Shown here one piece after another: positions 52,492 to 59,878 of a DNA stretch of 64,000 nt (its first letter is position 1; the number at the start of each line of letters is the position of its first letter). The stretch is from JACVRM01 sp036824245 (GTDB lineage: Bacteria; Actinomycetota; Thermoleophilia; Gaiellales; Gaiellaceae). The notes under the pieces are model-generated. The model ran no database searches, was not told where the DNA came from, and was given only the letters and a program-made list of their open reading frames with translations. The position numbers and the translations under genes are program-made. The stretch is from assembly GCA_036824245.1 (NCBI GenBank), contig DAITAO010000005.1, positions 11,992 to 75,991 of the forward strand, given 5' to 3'.

Positions 52492-53676
52492 CTAACGAGG
52501 GAGCTGCCGGAACGTGTTGAAGGCCGGCTTCCGCTTGCCGGAGGCAGTCATTAGGCCGGACTGCCAGCCCCCGAGCGCTTGCTGGTCGCGCAGCAGGAAC
52601 CAGAGCATCATGTCGATGCGGGGGTGTCTGCGGGCGATTTGATGCGCCTGGCGCAGGTACTGCGCCTGCTTGCTGTACGTGACTCCGAACAGGCGGTCGG
52701 GCGGCCGCGTCTGGTAGCCGTATTCCGTGATCCAAAGGCGCTTGCGCCCATAGAGGCGGGTCAGCTCCGTGACGAGCTCGTCGATATTGCCGAGCACGAC
52801 CGGCGGTGAGATACGTCCCCGCTTGCCCCTGTTCACCTTCGGCTTCGACGCCGGCGTCTCGCTCGGCTTCCCGTAGTACGGATGATGGGCGTACGCGTCG
52901 AAGCGCCTGAGTCCCGCCCGCTTGAGCCCCTTCAGGAACGGAATCGGCCCGATCGAGCCGCGTGCCTGGCCGGCGATGTTGTTCCCGCGCGGCCCGGTGA
53001 CACCGCAGGCGACCTTCTCGCCGCGCAGGAGCGTCGCATGGACGCCCTCGTAGACGGCGCCACAGATGCGGGCGTAGTTGAGTGGGCTTCGACCCACCCA
53101 GCGGCGCGCCTTTCCCTTTCCGGTCCGCACGAACTGCGGGTAGAGGAAGATCGGGTTGTTCGGCTCGTTCCACGCCAGCCAGTGCCGCACCGCCGGAAGT
53201 GCTTCGTCCGTCGTGTCCGGGTTTCCGTCGTCCGGCACGAAGCTGCCGCTGTAGCGCTTGGCGGCCGCGTAGGCGAAGTTACGCAGGTCGCGTGCTCGTG
53301 TCGGCGCGCGGTTCCACGGCTTGCCACCGTTGGCCCAGCTTGGCGTGCCGAATATCGAGAAGACGACTTTGATGTTGTGCTCGGCCGCATCGCGCACCAG
53401 TCGGTCGTAGACCGTCCAGTTGTACGCAGCGCTGGCCGGGTCGGTCGGCTTCTGCGGGCGGCGTTTGGCGACGCCCGCGCGGCCGCCCCAGTAAAGGTTC
53501 GTGCGGATCACCTGGACTCGCAAAGTCTTGAGCACCGGGAAGGAGCGATCCGGGTTGCCGAGCGTCTCGGCCTCGTCGAACAGGCCGAGCATCATGCGGC
53601 CCGCGCCGTCGGCGCCTGCGGGCACGAGCGCACCCAGCGCGGCGACGAGCGTGATGAGAACAGCGACTCTTTTCAT
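52492..53676 (-). CDS. Secreted glycoside hydrolase-like TIM-barrel protein
   Basis: 394 residues. Signal peptide MKRVAVLITLVAALGALVPA. TIM-barrel glycosidase (clan GH-A type): LAWNEPN with acid/base Glu171 after strand 4, and LWITEYGYQT with nucleophile Glu318 after strand 7; HHPYYG lies between. It resembles GH5/GH39-like actinobacterial proteins; the polysaccharide target cannot be told. Convergent with moeA by 1 nt. GAGGAG precedes the ATG. The 130-bp gap upstream (53677-53806) shows no further gene. Confidence 0.85.
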   Translation of the reverse strand: MKRVAVLITLVAALGALVPAGADGAGRMMLGLFDEAETLGNPDRSFPVLKTLRVQVIRTNLYWGGRAGVAKRRPQKPTDPASAAYNWTVYDRLVRDAAEHNIKVVFSIFGTPSWANGGKPWNRAPTRARDLRNFAYAAAKRYSGSFVPDDGNPDTTDEALPAVRHWLAWNEPNNPIFLYPQFVRTGKGKARRWVGRSPLNYARICGAVYEGVHATLLRGEKVACGVTGPRGNNIAGQARGSIGPIPFLKGLKRAGLRRFDAYAHHPYYGKPSETPASKPKVNRGKRGRISPPVVLGNIDELVTELTRLYGRKRLWITEYGYQTRPPDRLFGVTYSKQAQYLRQAHQIARRHPRIDMMLWFLLRDQQALGGWQSGLMTASGKRKPAFNTFRQLPR

Positions 53677-53806
53677 GGCTCCTCGGACGGTCAGACGGCG
53701 TCCCTTCCCGCGTTGTTGCTTCCTCTAACCTGGATTTACAGACTCTGAACAGCGCCTCGCGCACGCGCGCGTAACTGTCGTCGTTCGCTCGAGCGATGCA
53801 GCACTT

Positions 53807-54325
53807 TCAGGCGATCGCCCGCTCGAGTGCAGGCGGGAAACGTTCCAGCACCCAGTCTGGGCCGAGCGCGGAGCGGACGTAGGGGCGGCCGTCCACCAGT
53901 GCGAAATCCTGTCGTCGCGGGTCCATCGGGAGCCTCGCCTCGATCGGGTAGTAGCGGTTGTGCCTGTCGATGAGGTCGTTGACTTCGCGGAAGTCCCACG
54001 ACGCTGCGACCGCCCTCCACGCCAGTGCGAACCGCTCGGCGTGGCCGGGGGACGCCCGCGCCAGCGCCTGCCAGGCCGCGCCGAGCGCGGAAATGTGCCG
54101 TTCCGTGTGATCCTCGATCGCCCGTAGGCGGGCCATGTACGGAAGCGGGCCGCCCAGAGCGGCCAGATAGCCCTCGAGCGTCGGCGGCCCCAAACGCGGC
54201 CGCCTTGGGAGCGGCCGGCCGCGGAGCGGGCTGCGGGCAGCGCCACGCTCGAGCGTGAGCCGCTCGGCGCGCTGGTGCGGAGTTTCAGGCCGTTCAAGGC
54301 CCACGGCGACATTGTCCCGGCTCAC
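53807..54325 (-). CDS. Hypothetical protein, 172 aa
   Basis: 172 residues, soluble. Arg/Pro-rich N-terminus (about 1-48), then a helical part YMARLRAIEDHTERHISALG and ASWDFREVNDLIDRHNRYYP, ending PYVRSALGPDWVLERFPPAL. The second half looks well conserved in character (many aromatics, charge pattern) and coding bias is normal. No family recognised. GTG start with no evident promoter motif or ribosome-binding site, so the start may be different. Confidence 0.6.
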   Translation of the reverse strand: MSRDNVAVGLERPETPHQRAERLTLERGAARSPLRGRPLPRRPRLGPPTLEGYLAALGGPLPYMARLRAIEDHTERHISALGAAWQALARASPGHAERFALAWRAVAASWDFREVNDLIDRHNRYYPIEARLPMDPRRQDFALVDGRPYVRSALGPDWVLERFPPALERAIA

Positions 54326-54443
54326 GCCAAGTGTCCCCTGCGGAGAGGTCCGAAAGAGCGACTAGCGAGATCCTTCCACCGTGCTTAACCTTCCCTAGTG
54401 TTTGCATGCTAGACAACAACTGCACCCACGAAGGGAGGGACGG

Positions 54444-55869
54444 ATGCGAAGTCTGAAGCGCCCCGTAGCTCAGCGCGGATCGATGCGGTCGACTGCGTTC
54501 GCGACACTCGCCGGGCTAGTGCTCGGCACGGCGATCGGCGCCACGCTGCTGCTCTGGCCGAGCGGGCGCGCCACCGGCAGCGCCAACGCACGCCCGAGCG
54601 CCGATCCGGCCCGGCTACATCGACGCGACCCACGTGCCGCCGCTGTTGACGGTGGCCGGTGAGGTCACGCGACTGAGCTATGACGTGTACTGCCCGGCGC
54701 CCGGCGGCACAGAGAGCGGCGCACCCTGTGACGCAGCCGGGACGGCATACGTGAGAGCCGGTGACACGGGTGCGTTCCAGCCGCTCACGCTATCCCGGGA
54801 CCCAACGGCGGCGGAGGGCCGCTACGGCGCCCGTGTGCCGTCCGCGCTGGCCGAGGCACCTGCGGGCTTCTCGTACTACGCGGTCGTTCGCAACCGTGCC
54901 ACGGGAGCGACCCTCACCGTCCCTGCCGGAGGAGCGTCCGCTCCGCAGCGGAGCTTGCCTCTCCGCGCTCCGGTCGAGGTCGACCTCGGTGCGCATCTCT
55001 TCGGGCACGGCCGCGCCCCGGACGAGCGCGTGTTCACCGCGGCGTGGGGCGACGGCCCCACTGAGGCCGGCCTGGAAGGTGGCCCTGAGACGCAGGCAAT
55101 CGGACCGTCTGCCTTCGACGTGGACGGCCGCGGATCCGTGACCGTGCTCGACCAGGTGCATCGCCGGGTGCTTCGGGTGGAGCCCGGCACGCACGCGGCG
55201 ACTGCGACGCCGCTTGGCGTGAACGGGACGCTTGCCGATCTCGCTGTCGACCGAGACGGAACGCTGTGGGTGCTCGAGACCGCTGGGCCCGGCGGGCCTC
55301 TCTTGCGCGCATTCGACTCCCACGAGGGCGAAGCTCGCGGGGCCGTTCCACTCGCCGAGCGCACGGCCGCGCAGCTGCGTCTCGGGCCGGAAGGGCCGAT
55401 CGTCAAGCAGTACCCGTCCGAGCAGTGGCTGCCGGCGACCGCGGGCGCACGTTCGCTTGCCCGTCGAGCGCAGTCCACCCGCGGCGAGTCGGCCGTCCCG
55501 CTCGAGGACGGCCGCCGCGTCGCCGTACTGCGCGTGGCCGACGAGGTCAGGGTCGCGCTGATCGCCGATCAGGATGTGAGACGCGCGTGGCGGATCCGCA
55601 GCGCGACGCCGCTGGCCGAGGTCCAGCTCGCCGAGCCGCTGGGTGAGCGGCTGGTGGTCGTCGTTCGCGTGTTCACGCAGTCGCGGGACGAGTTCGTCGC
55701 GCTGGTGCTCGACCGCAGCGGCGTCGCGTCACGCTTCGCGCTCGACACGGCCGACTGGGCCGAGACGGCACCCCTCTCGCGCTTCCGGCTCGCCGGGGGC
55801 GCGCTCTACCAGCTCGGCTCGACGCCGAAGAGTGTGCGCGTCGACCGCTTCGACCTGGAGGTGAACTGA
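54444..55869 (+). pseudogene. Secreted beta-propeller-like protein, frameshifted
   Basis: The signal-anchor part (54444-about 54600, ATG preceded by AGGGAGGG; AFATLAGLVLGTAIGATLLL) and the mature part (from about 54606, GYIDATHVPPLLTVAGEV, to 55869) are in different frames. Joining them needs a net +1 shift in the 54560-54606 stretch. The mature part, about 420 residues, has an N-terminal beta domain (LSYDVYCPAPGG, PAGFSYYAVVRNRATGATLT). Then NHL/propeller-like repeats follow: FDVDGRGSVTVLDQVHRRVL and LAVDRDGTLWVLETAG. The intact mature frame and good coding bias suggest a recent lesion, an assembly error or, less likely, recoding. First gene of a five-gene operon of secreted proteins. Confidence 0.7.
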
Positions 55870-56507
55870 TGTCGAGCACGAGAACGCACCTTTCGGCCAC
55901 GGCGGCCTTCGGCGCGGCCTTCATCCTGGCGCTTGCCGTAGCGAGCGTGGCCCGCGCGTACCACACGAACTTCGTCGGCAACTACTGCAACTACAACGCG
56001 CCGCAGTACACGTCGTACTTCACGCGCGACGGATCGCTGACGGTCGCCGGGTACGCGCGGTTCGAGGGTTACCAGTGGGGCGGCGGCTGCTGGAACGACA
56101 ACAACGTCGACGACGCTGCGGGCGACCCGCCTCAGGATCCGAATACGCGCGGCGAGGGTGGGGACTGCTCGGGCTTCACCTTCAAGGTCTGGCGGGAGTC
56201 GCTGGACACTGCCAACAAGGAGGCGTGGCAGTGGAACAAGCTGCGCTTCGTGCACGGTCCGTACACCTCCTACGACTTCAAGGTTGGCGCCGGTGCTCCA
56301 AACGTGCCCTACGCGAAGAGCGGTCTCATCCGCATGGACGCGCTCGCGTCCGCCAACCACATCGGGATGATCTACGCGCGGAACGCAGACGGAAGCGACC
56401 AGATCGTCGAGGCGAAGGGCGAGGCCTACGGGACGAACATCTGGACCCGGACCTACCGCGGTAACTCCGACTACGGGGGCGTGAGGCGACTCGGGTGGAG
56501 CGCGTAG
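55869..56507 (+). CDS. Secreted NlpC/P60- or CHAP-like cysteine peptidase candidate
   Basis: 212 residues. Signal peptide (AAFGAAFILALAVASVARA, cleavage near 30). GEGGDCSGFTFKVW contains a D-C-S-G-F motif, the nucleophile-helix pattern of NlpC/P60 peptidases, with Cys100. ANHIGMIYARNADGSDQIVE holds the probable catalytic His164, where the family also has H-x-G/A-hydrophobic. These enzymes cut peptide bonds in cell-wall stem peptides or amide bonds. Before the Cys there is an unusual aromatic Tyr/Asn-rich stretch NYCNYNAPQYTSYF. ATG overlaps the previous stop (TGATG). Assignment from motifs only. Confidence 0.7.
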   Translation: MSSTRTHLSATAAFGAAFILALAVASVARAYHTNFVGNYCNYNAPQYTSYFTRDGSLTVAGYARFEGYQWGGGCWNDNNVDDAAGDPPQDPNTRGEGGDCSGFTFKVWRESLDTANKEAWQWNKLRFVHGPYTSYDFKVGAGAPNVPYAKSGLIRMDALASANHIGMIYARNADGSDQIVEAKGEAYGTNIWTRTYRGNSDYGGVRRLGWSA

Positions 56508-57196
56508 CCAGAATCTGCGGGCAGCGGCCTACGCGTACCGTCCGCACCGGCTGCTCGATCCTCGTCGCCGCGGTGGCTGTATGCGCCGCGTGTGGCGGGG
56601 ACGGCGGCGGCGTGCCCGAAACGCTCGTGGACGAGACGCGGCCGCCGGCGCTACCGGCCCAGCTCGACCTTGACGACGCGGTCATGACGTCTACACACGT
56701 CCTGCCGGGCAATGCGAGCGAGGCGGCCGGCTGTGTGGCCGACGTCGATGCCCGAGTGCCGGAGCGCATCGTGGAGCGGGTCGGAGTCGTGGGGCGCTCG
56801 CTTACCTTCCGCGCTCGGGGCATACCTCGGCTGTACTCGTGCAACGCGAGCGCGGGAGCGCGTGAGCCGCGTGGCGAATGGTGCAACGTTGCGGTCGGCA
56901 GGGTGCGGGGCGGGCACCTGACCGACGCGCGTCTCTCGGTAGCCAACTGCGTCGACCGCGACGGATCGGCGGTCGCCTCTGCCTGGCTGGAACCGCTGCC
57001 AGCTGCCCGCTGGCTGGCGCTGGAGCAAGACGGCTACATGGAGATCTACGAAACCGGTGCCGGCCTTCCTGTGCGTGTTGCGACGAATCGCAGGGTCGGT
57101 GAGGACGGCTCATCGCTACGGGTGCGGCTGGCGCAGTACGCCGCGGACGGCTCGAAGCTCGACCAGGGCGAGTACGAGCTGCGGGTGGCCGGGTGA
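56495..57196 (+). CDS. Secreted lipoprotein, unknown function
   Basis: 233 residues. Lipoprotein signal peptide with SILVAAVAVCAAC (lipobox Cys about 33), then a Gly/Asp-rich linker. The mature part has four further cysteines (SEAAGCVADV, LYSCNAS, GEWCNVAV, VANCVDRD), which could form two disulfides. Predicted mostly beta. No family recognised. Starts 13 nt inside the NlpC-like gene and overlaps the next gene by 4, so it is tightly coupled in the operon. Confidence 0.75.
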   Translation: MERVARICGQRPTRTVRTGCSILVAAVAVCAACGGDGGGVPETLVDETRPPALPAQLDLDDAVMTSTHVLPGNASEAAGCVADVDARVPERIVERVGVVGRSLTFRARGIPRLYSCNASAGAREPRGEWCNVAVGRVRGGHLTDARLSVANCVDRDGSAVASAWLEPLPAARWLALEQDGYMEIYETGAGLPVRVATNRRVGEDGSSLRVRLAQYAADGSKLDQGEYELRVAG

Positions 57197-57786
57197 AGGC
57201 GTTCCTCGTGTCCGGTGCCGTCGCCCTCGTGGCTGCGACGTCGGCGTACGCACACTTCGAGACCGGTCGCTTCACGCATTCCAGGTGCGCTGGAACCGCC
57301 GAGTCGCGCGTCGATCCGATCAATGTCGTCTTCTGGGACTGGGCGACCTGGGATCGCGCTGCTGACCAGCTCGCGGCGCACGCCGGCTGGACGAACGCGA
57401 GTGGCTCGGAGCAGTTTTTCTTCGACCACGGAAGCTGCCACGCGATGAGCGGGCAGCGCGCCAGCGGCGGAGCCTCTTCGACTCGTTTCCACATTCGCGT
57501 GCACCCGGTCCACTGGGATTCCCAGCTCGGCTGGACGGCGGTCGGCGACGCGCATCACGAAGATCTCGTGTTTCCCTGCGGACATGCGGTGGACGCGAAC
57601 GGGCCGGCAGGCAGCGGCTTCGACCAGGGACGCAGAGAGCTGCGCGCGCGGATGGAACAGGGCGGCCACGGATGGCGCAGCGAATGGTGGGGGAACACGG
57701 CCAACTTCCGCCAGTGCGACGGCGACTATGCCGGGAGTGACGGCTACACGGTGTTCGTCCGCGTGCACGAGGCTGCCGATCGGTGA
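57193..57786 (+). CDS. Secreted protein, unknown function
   Basis: 197 residues. Signal peptide MKAFLVSGAVALVAATSAYA with cleavage near 20. Rich in His and Trp in the mature part (HFETGRFTHSRCAG, INVVFWDWATWDRAADQL, RFHIRVHPVHWDSQLGW, DAHHEDLVFPCGHAV); two or four cysteines could pair. The DWATWDRAADQL/HHEDLVFPCGHAV elements could be metal- or ligand-binding, but no family is recognised. GTG start overlapping the preceding stop (GTGA), and followed by GTGA into the next gene. Confidence 0.75.
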   Translation: MKAFLVSGAVALVAATSAYAHFETGRFTHSRCAGTAESRVDPINVVFWDWATWDRAADQLAAHAGWTNASGSEQFFFDHGSCHAMSGQRASGGASSTRFHIRVHPVHWDSQLGWTAVGDAHHEDLVFPCGHAVDANGPAGSGFDQGRRELRARMEQGGHGWRSEWWGNTANFRQCDGDYAGSDGYTVFVRVHEAADR

Positions 57787-58370
57787 GCAAGGCGACGATC
57801 GTGTTGCCGGCGGCGGGCTCGGTCGTCGTGGTCGCTGCGCTGGTCGCCGCGAGCGCCATGGGCCTGGGTGCCGTCGGCCAGGCGGATCAGGCGTCGCCGA
57901 GGAGCACATTCAGCGTCGAACGAGCCCGCGAGCTGACGGAGTTCCCGGTCTACAGCGCCGGCCGGTCTGTCGACGGACTGCCACTAGTGGCAGTCCTGCG
58001 TCGCACGGACTCCGCCGCCGACTACGTGTCGTTCGTGTACGGCGACTGCACCGCGACACCCGAGTCGGGTTGCGCTCCGCCGGTCGAGATCCAGTCCTGG
58101 CCGTCGTGCATCCGCAACCGCTCGTTGTACGGACGTTCCGGGCCTGCACTCGAGCCCACCATGGTGCGCGGTGTTCCGGCTGCCCTTGTCGGCCGACGCG
58201 AGTGGCTCGAGCTCCAGACCGGCCGCGCGACCATAGTCGTATTCGCGGCGTCGCCGGAGCGAATGCTCCGCGTCGCGAACCGTTTGCGGGGCGTCAACGT
58301 CGCCGTGGGAGACGGGCCGCTGCCAAGACCGGCCGACGGCGCCGTGGAGGGCTCCCTGCAGTGCAGATAG
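57783..58370 (+). CDS. Secreted/anchored protein, unknown function
   Basis: 195 residues. N-terminal hydrophobic segment VLPAAGSVVVVAALVAASAM (signal or anchor). The mature part begins FSVERARELTEFPVYSAGRS, then DGLPLVAVLRR, VSFVYGDCTATPESGCAPP, IQSWPSCIRN and AASPERMLRVANRLRG. The four Cys may form two disulfides. The pattern looks like a small actinobacterial family of exported proteins, but no function can be inferred. GTG start overlaps the previous stop. Last gene of the operon; a minus-strand gene converges 28 nt away. Confidence 0.75.
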   Translation: MSKATIVLPAAGSVVVVAALVAASAMGLGAVGQADQASPRSTFSVERARELTEFPVYSAGRSVDGLPLVAVLRRTDSAADYVSFVYGDCTATPESGCAPPVEIQSWPSCIRNRSLYGRSGPALEPTMVRGVPAALVGRREWLELQTGRATIVVFAASPERMLRVANRLRGVNVAVGDGPLPRPADGAVEGSLQCR

Positions 58371-58398
58371 GCAAGCAGAGGTGTCGGCGTCGCTCTTC

Positions 58399-58623
58399 CT
58401 AGGGCGCTGCGAAGTCGCCGGCCAGCTCAATTGGCACGCGAAACGCTTCTTCGGCGCTGCCGTCCGCGAGTGTGCGCATGAGGCGCTGGACGTTCGGTAG
58501 GCACAGGAGCTCGGGAACCTCGAGGCCGGTCGCAGCTCGCGCCTCGTCTGCCGAGAGGATCGCGAACTTCTGGGCACCGCGCCAGGTGGACGGACGCATG
58601 GACGGGATTTCGACAAGGCGCAC
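58399..58623 (-). CDS. Small hypothetical protein, 74 aa
   Basis: 74 residues from a GTG, or 66 from the in-frame ATG (MRPSTWRGAQKFAILSADEA). Pattern FAILSADEARAATGLEVPEL, then NVQRLMRTLADGSAEEAFRV: a small alpha/beta protein, no family recognised. Convergent with the secreted operon. It could be real, but the short length and absence of any promoter or ribosome-binding signal keep confidence low. Confidence 0.45.
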   Translation of the reverse strand: MRLVEIPSMRPSTWRGAQKFAILSADEARAATGLEVPELLCLPNVQRLMRTLADGSAEEAFRVPIELAGDFAAP

Positions 58624-58761
58624 CCGTCACTGCATCCCTCGGTCCGAAGGATGCGCTACTACGCTGATCCGCCGCTGCGAAGACCGCAGCCGATTGGTCA
58701 GCGCCCTGGGTCGTCGGGCCCTCCGGGGCCCAGGAGTTCAGGGGTATCCGTCTCGGCGTAA

Positions 58762-59016
58762 CTAGTGCTGACTCGGCTGGTCGTGGCCGGGCACGGTGAT
58801 CGCCTGCCAGGGCGGCGCGCGTGCAGTGTCGTACGCGTCGAGGGGTGTGCGGACGATCCGCCGGCACCGGAGATCGGTGCACTCGCAAAGCAGCGGTATC
58901 GGAGCGTCGTACTCCAGCTCGCGCGCCTTGGCGACGATGCGCTCGTTGGCCGCTACGAACGGGTTGTCCTCGGTCGACGCCATGCGTATGTGTGCCCGCC
59001 GGTCGCGCGCTGACAC
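58762..59016 (-). CDS. CxC-x4-C small protein
   Basis: 84 residues (73 if it starts at the in-frame ATG, MASTEDNPFVAANERIVAKA). The region ANERIVAKARELEYDAPIPL is followed by CECTDLRCRRIV, then a short tail TPLDAYDTARA. It has the same organisation as the gene at 59051 (helix with ANERI/VNERI, then CEC-x4-C). The three cysteines suggest a zinc or redox knuckle. Known only as hypothetical proteins; possible regulatory or stress role is inference. The two paralogues lie 34 nt apart on the minus strand. Confidence 0.7.
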   Translation of the reverse strand: MSARDRRAHIRMASTEDNPFVAANERIVAKARELEYDAPIPLLCECTDLRCRRIVRTPLDAYDTARAPPWQAITVPGHDQPSQH

Positions 59017-59050
59017 GCTGAATAGTCAGCGAACTGGTAGCTAGGACGCG

Positions 59051-59422
59051 TTACGCCTCGGCACTGTCGCCGTCGCGAGGGTCGAGGCGCGCGGATTCGT
59101 CCGCTGCGCGCTCGATCTTCTCGACGATCCAGAAGTCGTCCGTGCGTTCGATGACGTGCTCCGCCTCCGGAAATACGTGCCCTTTGCCGGAAACGACGAG
59201 GAACTGCGTCGGGTTCGCTCGCAGGCTCTCGTAGCGCGAGATCTCCATCGAGACGCGCTCGGTGCAGTCAGTGTTGGCGCATTCGCAGACGAACGAGGGC
59301 AGCTCCCGTGTCTCCCTGAATGTCTGGGTGAGCTCCTCAATCCGCTCGTTGACCTCACGGAAAACAGACTGGTTGTGGGCCAGGCGACGCTGCCGATCAC
59401 CAAGCGAAGCGGTAGTTGACAT
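59051..59422 (-). CDS. CxC-x4-C small protein, longer paralogue
   Basis: 123 residues from ATG 59422, which has GGAGG 6 nt upstream. FREVNERIEELTQTFRETRE is followed by SFVCECANTDCTERVSMEIS, the C-E-C-x4-C knuckle, then a beta-rich FLVVSGKGHVFPEAEHVIER. The neighbour at 58762 is a shorter copy. The knuckle-plus-FLVV-PxH pattern is often seen as a stand-alone small protein in Actinobacteria; no assigned reaction. Confidence 0.8.
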   Translation of the reverse strand: MSTTASLGDRQRRLAHNQSVFREVNERIEELTQTFRETRELPSFVCECANTDCTERVSMEISRYESLRANPTQFLVVSGKGHVFPEAEHVIERTDDFWIVEKIERAADESARLDPRDGDSAEA

Positions 59423-59878
59423 CAAGAACCTCCGGGCTAGGGGAGCAAGACCGCCGAGGAGGTCTCTCGAATCCGCCAATCTGGCAAGACGAGCAAGGGA
59501 GAGCGCGAGTGGCACCCTCGGACAGCATGATCGTAGCTTCCCGCCCGCGCCGAGGCCAGAACTAGCCCTGTAGGCGGCCCGTGCCACCGGCTGGTGACGC
59601 GCACGGGCGCTTCGAAATCGGATCTCGCACTGACAAGCCCAGCACGGACGCCATGCGGTTCACCAGTGCGCGGCATTTCTCCGCGAGGCCACGATGCGCC
59701 GGCGGGAACCGACCGGCTCAGGACCTGGCGTCCCGCATCAGCGCACGTCGGCGACCATCCACGAGCTGATGGGATCGGCCTGCTCGCGGAGTTGCCGGAC
59801 GAGCGGCTCAACTTGTGCGAATGTCAACTGAGTCGTACCATCGGTGTCCCCTCGTGATCCCTTCTGGGAGGGTTAGGG
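59423..59878. other. Long stretch without a convincing gene
   Basis: About 455 bp. On the minus strand a short open stretch from a TTG near 59827 reads TFAQVEPLVRQLREQADPIS and stops soon after. Another minus-strand frame downstream reads AEKCRALVNRMASVLGLSVR. They may be remains of a decayed gene. No promoter, RNA gene or repeat is recognised, apart from the GGGAGGG ribosome-binding site (about 59866) of the next gene. Confidence 0.4.

Noticed and set aside
54463..54485. CCCCGTAGCTCAGCGCGGAT resembling the start of a tRNA
   Set aside because: Lies in the signal-peptide coding stretch; no anticodon arm, T-arm or matching acceptor end follows.
58640..58760. A 36-codon plus-strand open frame between the 74-aa gene and the CxC gene
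   Set aside because: Pro/Gly/Ser-rich with no start signal and no family; a GGGCCC-type hairpin in the same place explains the sequence better.
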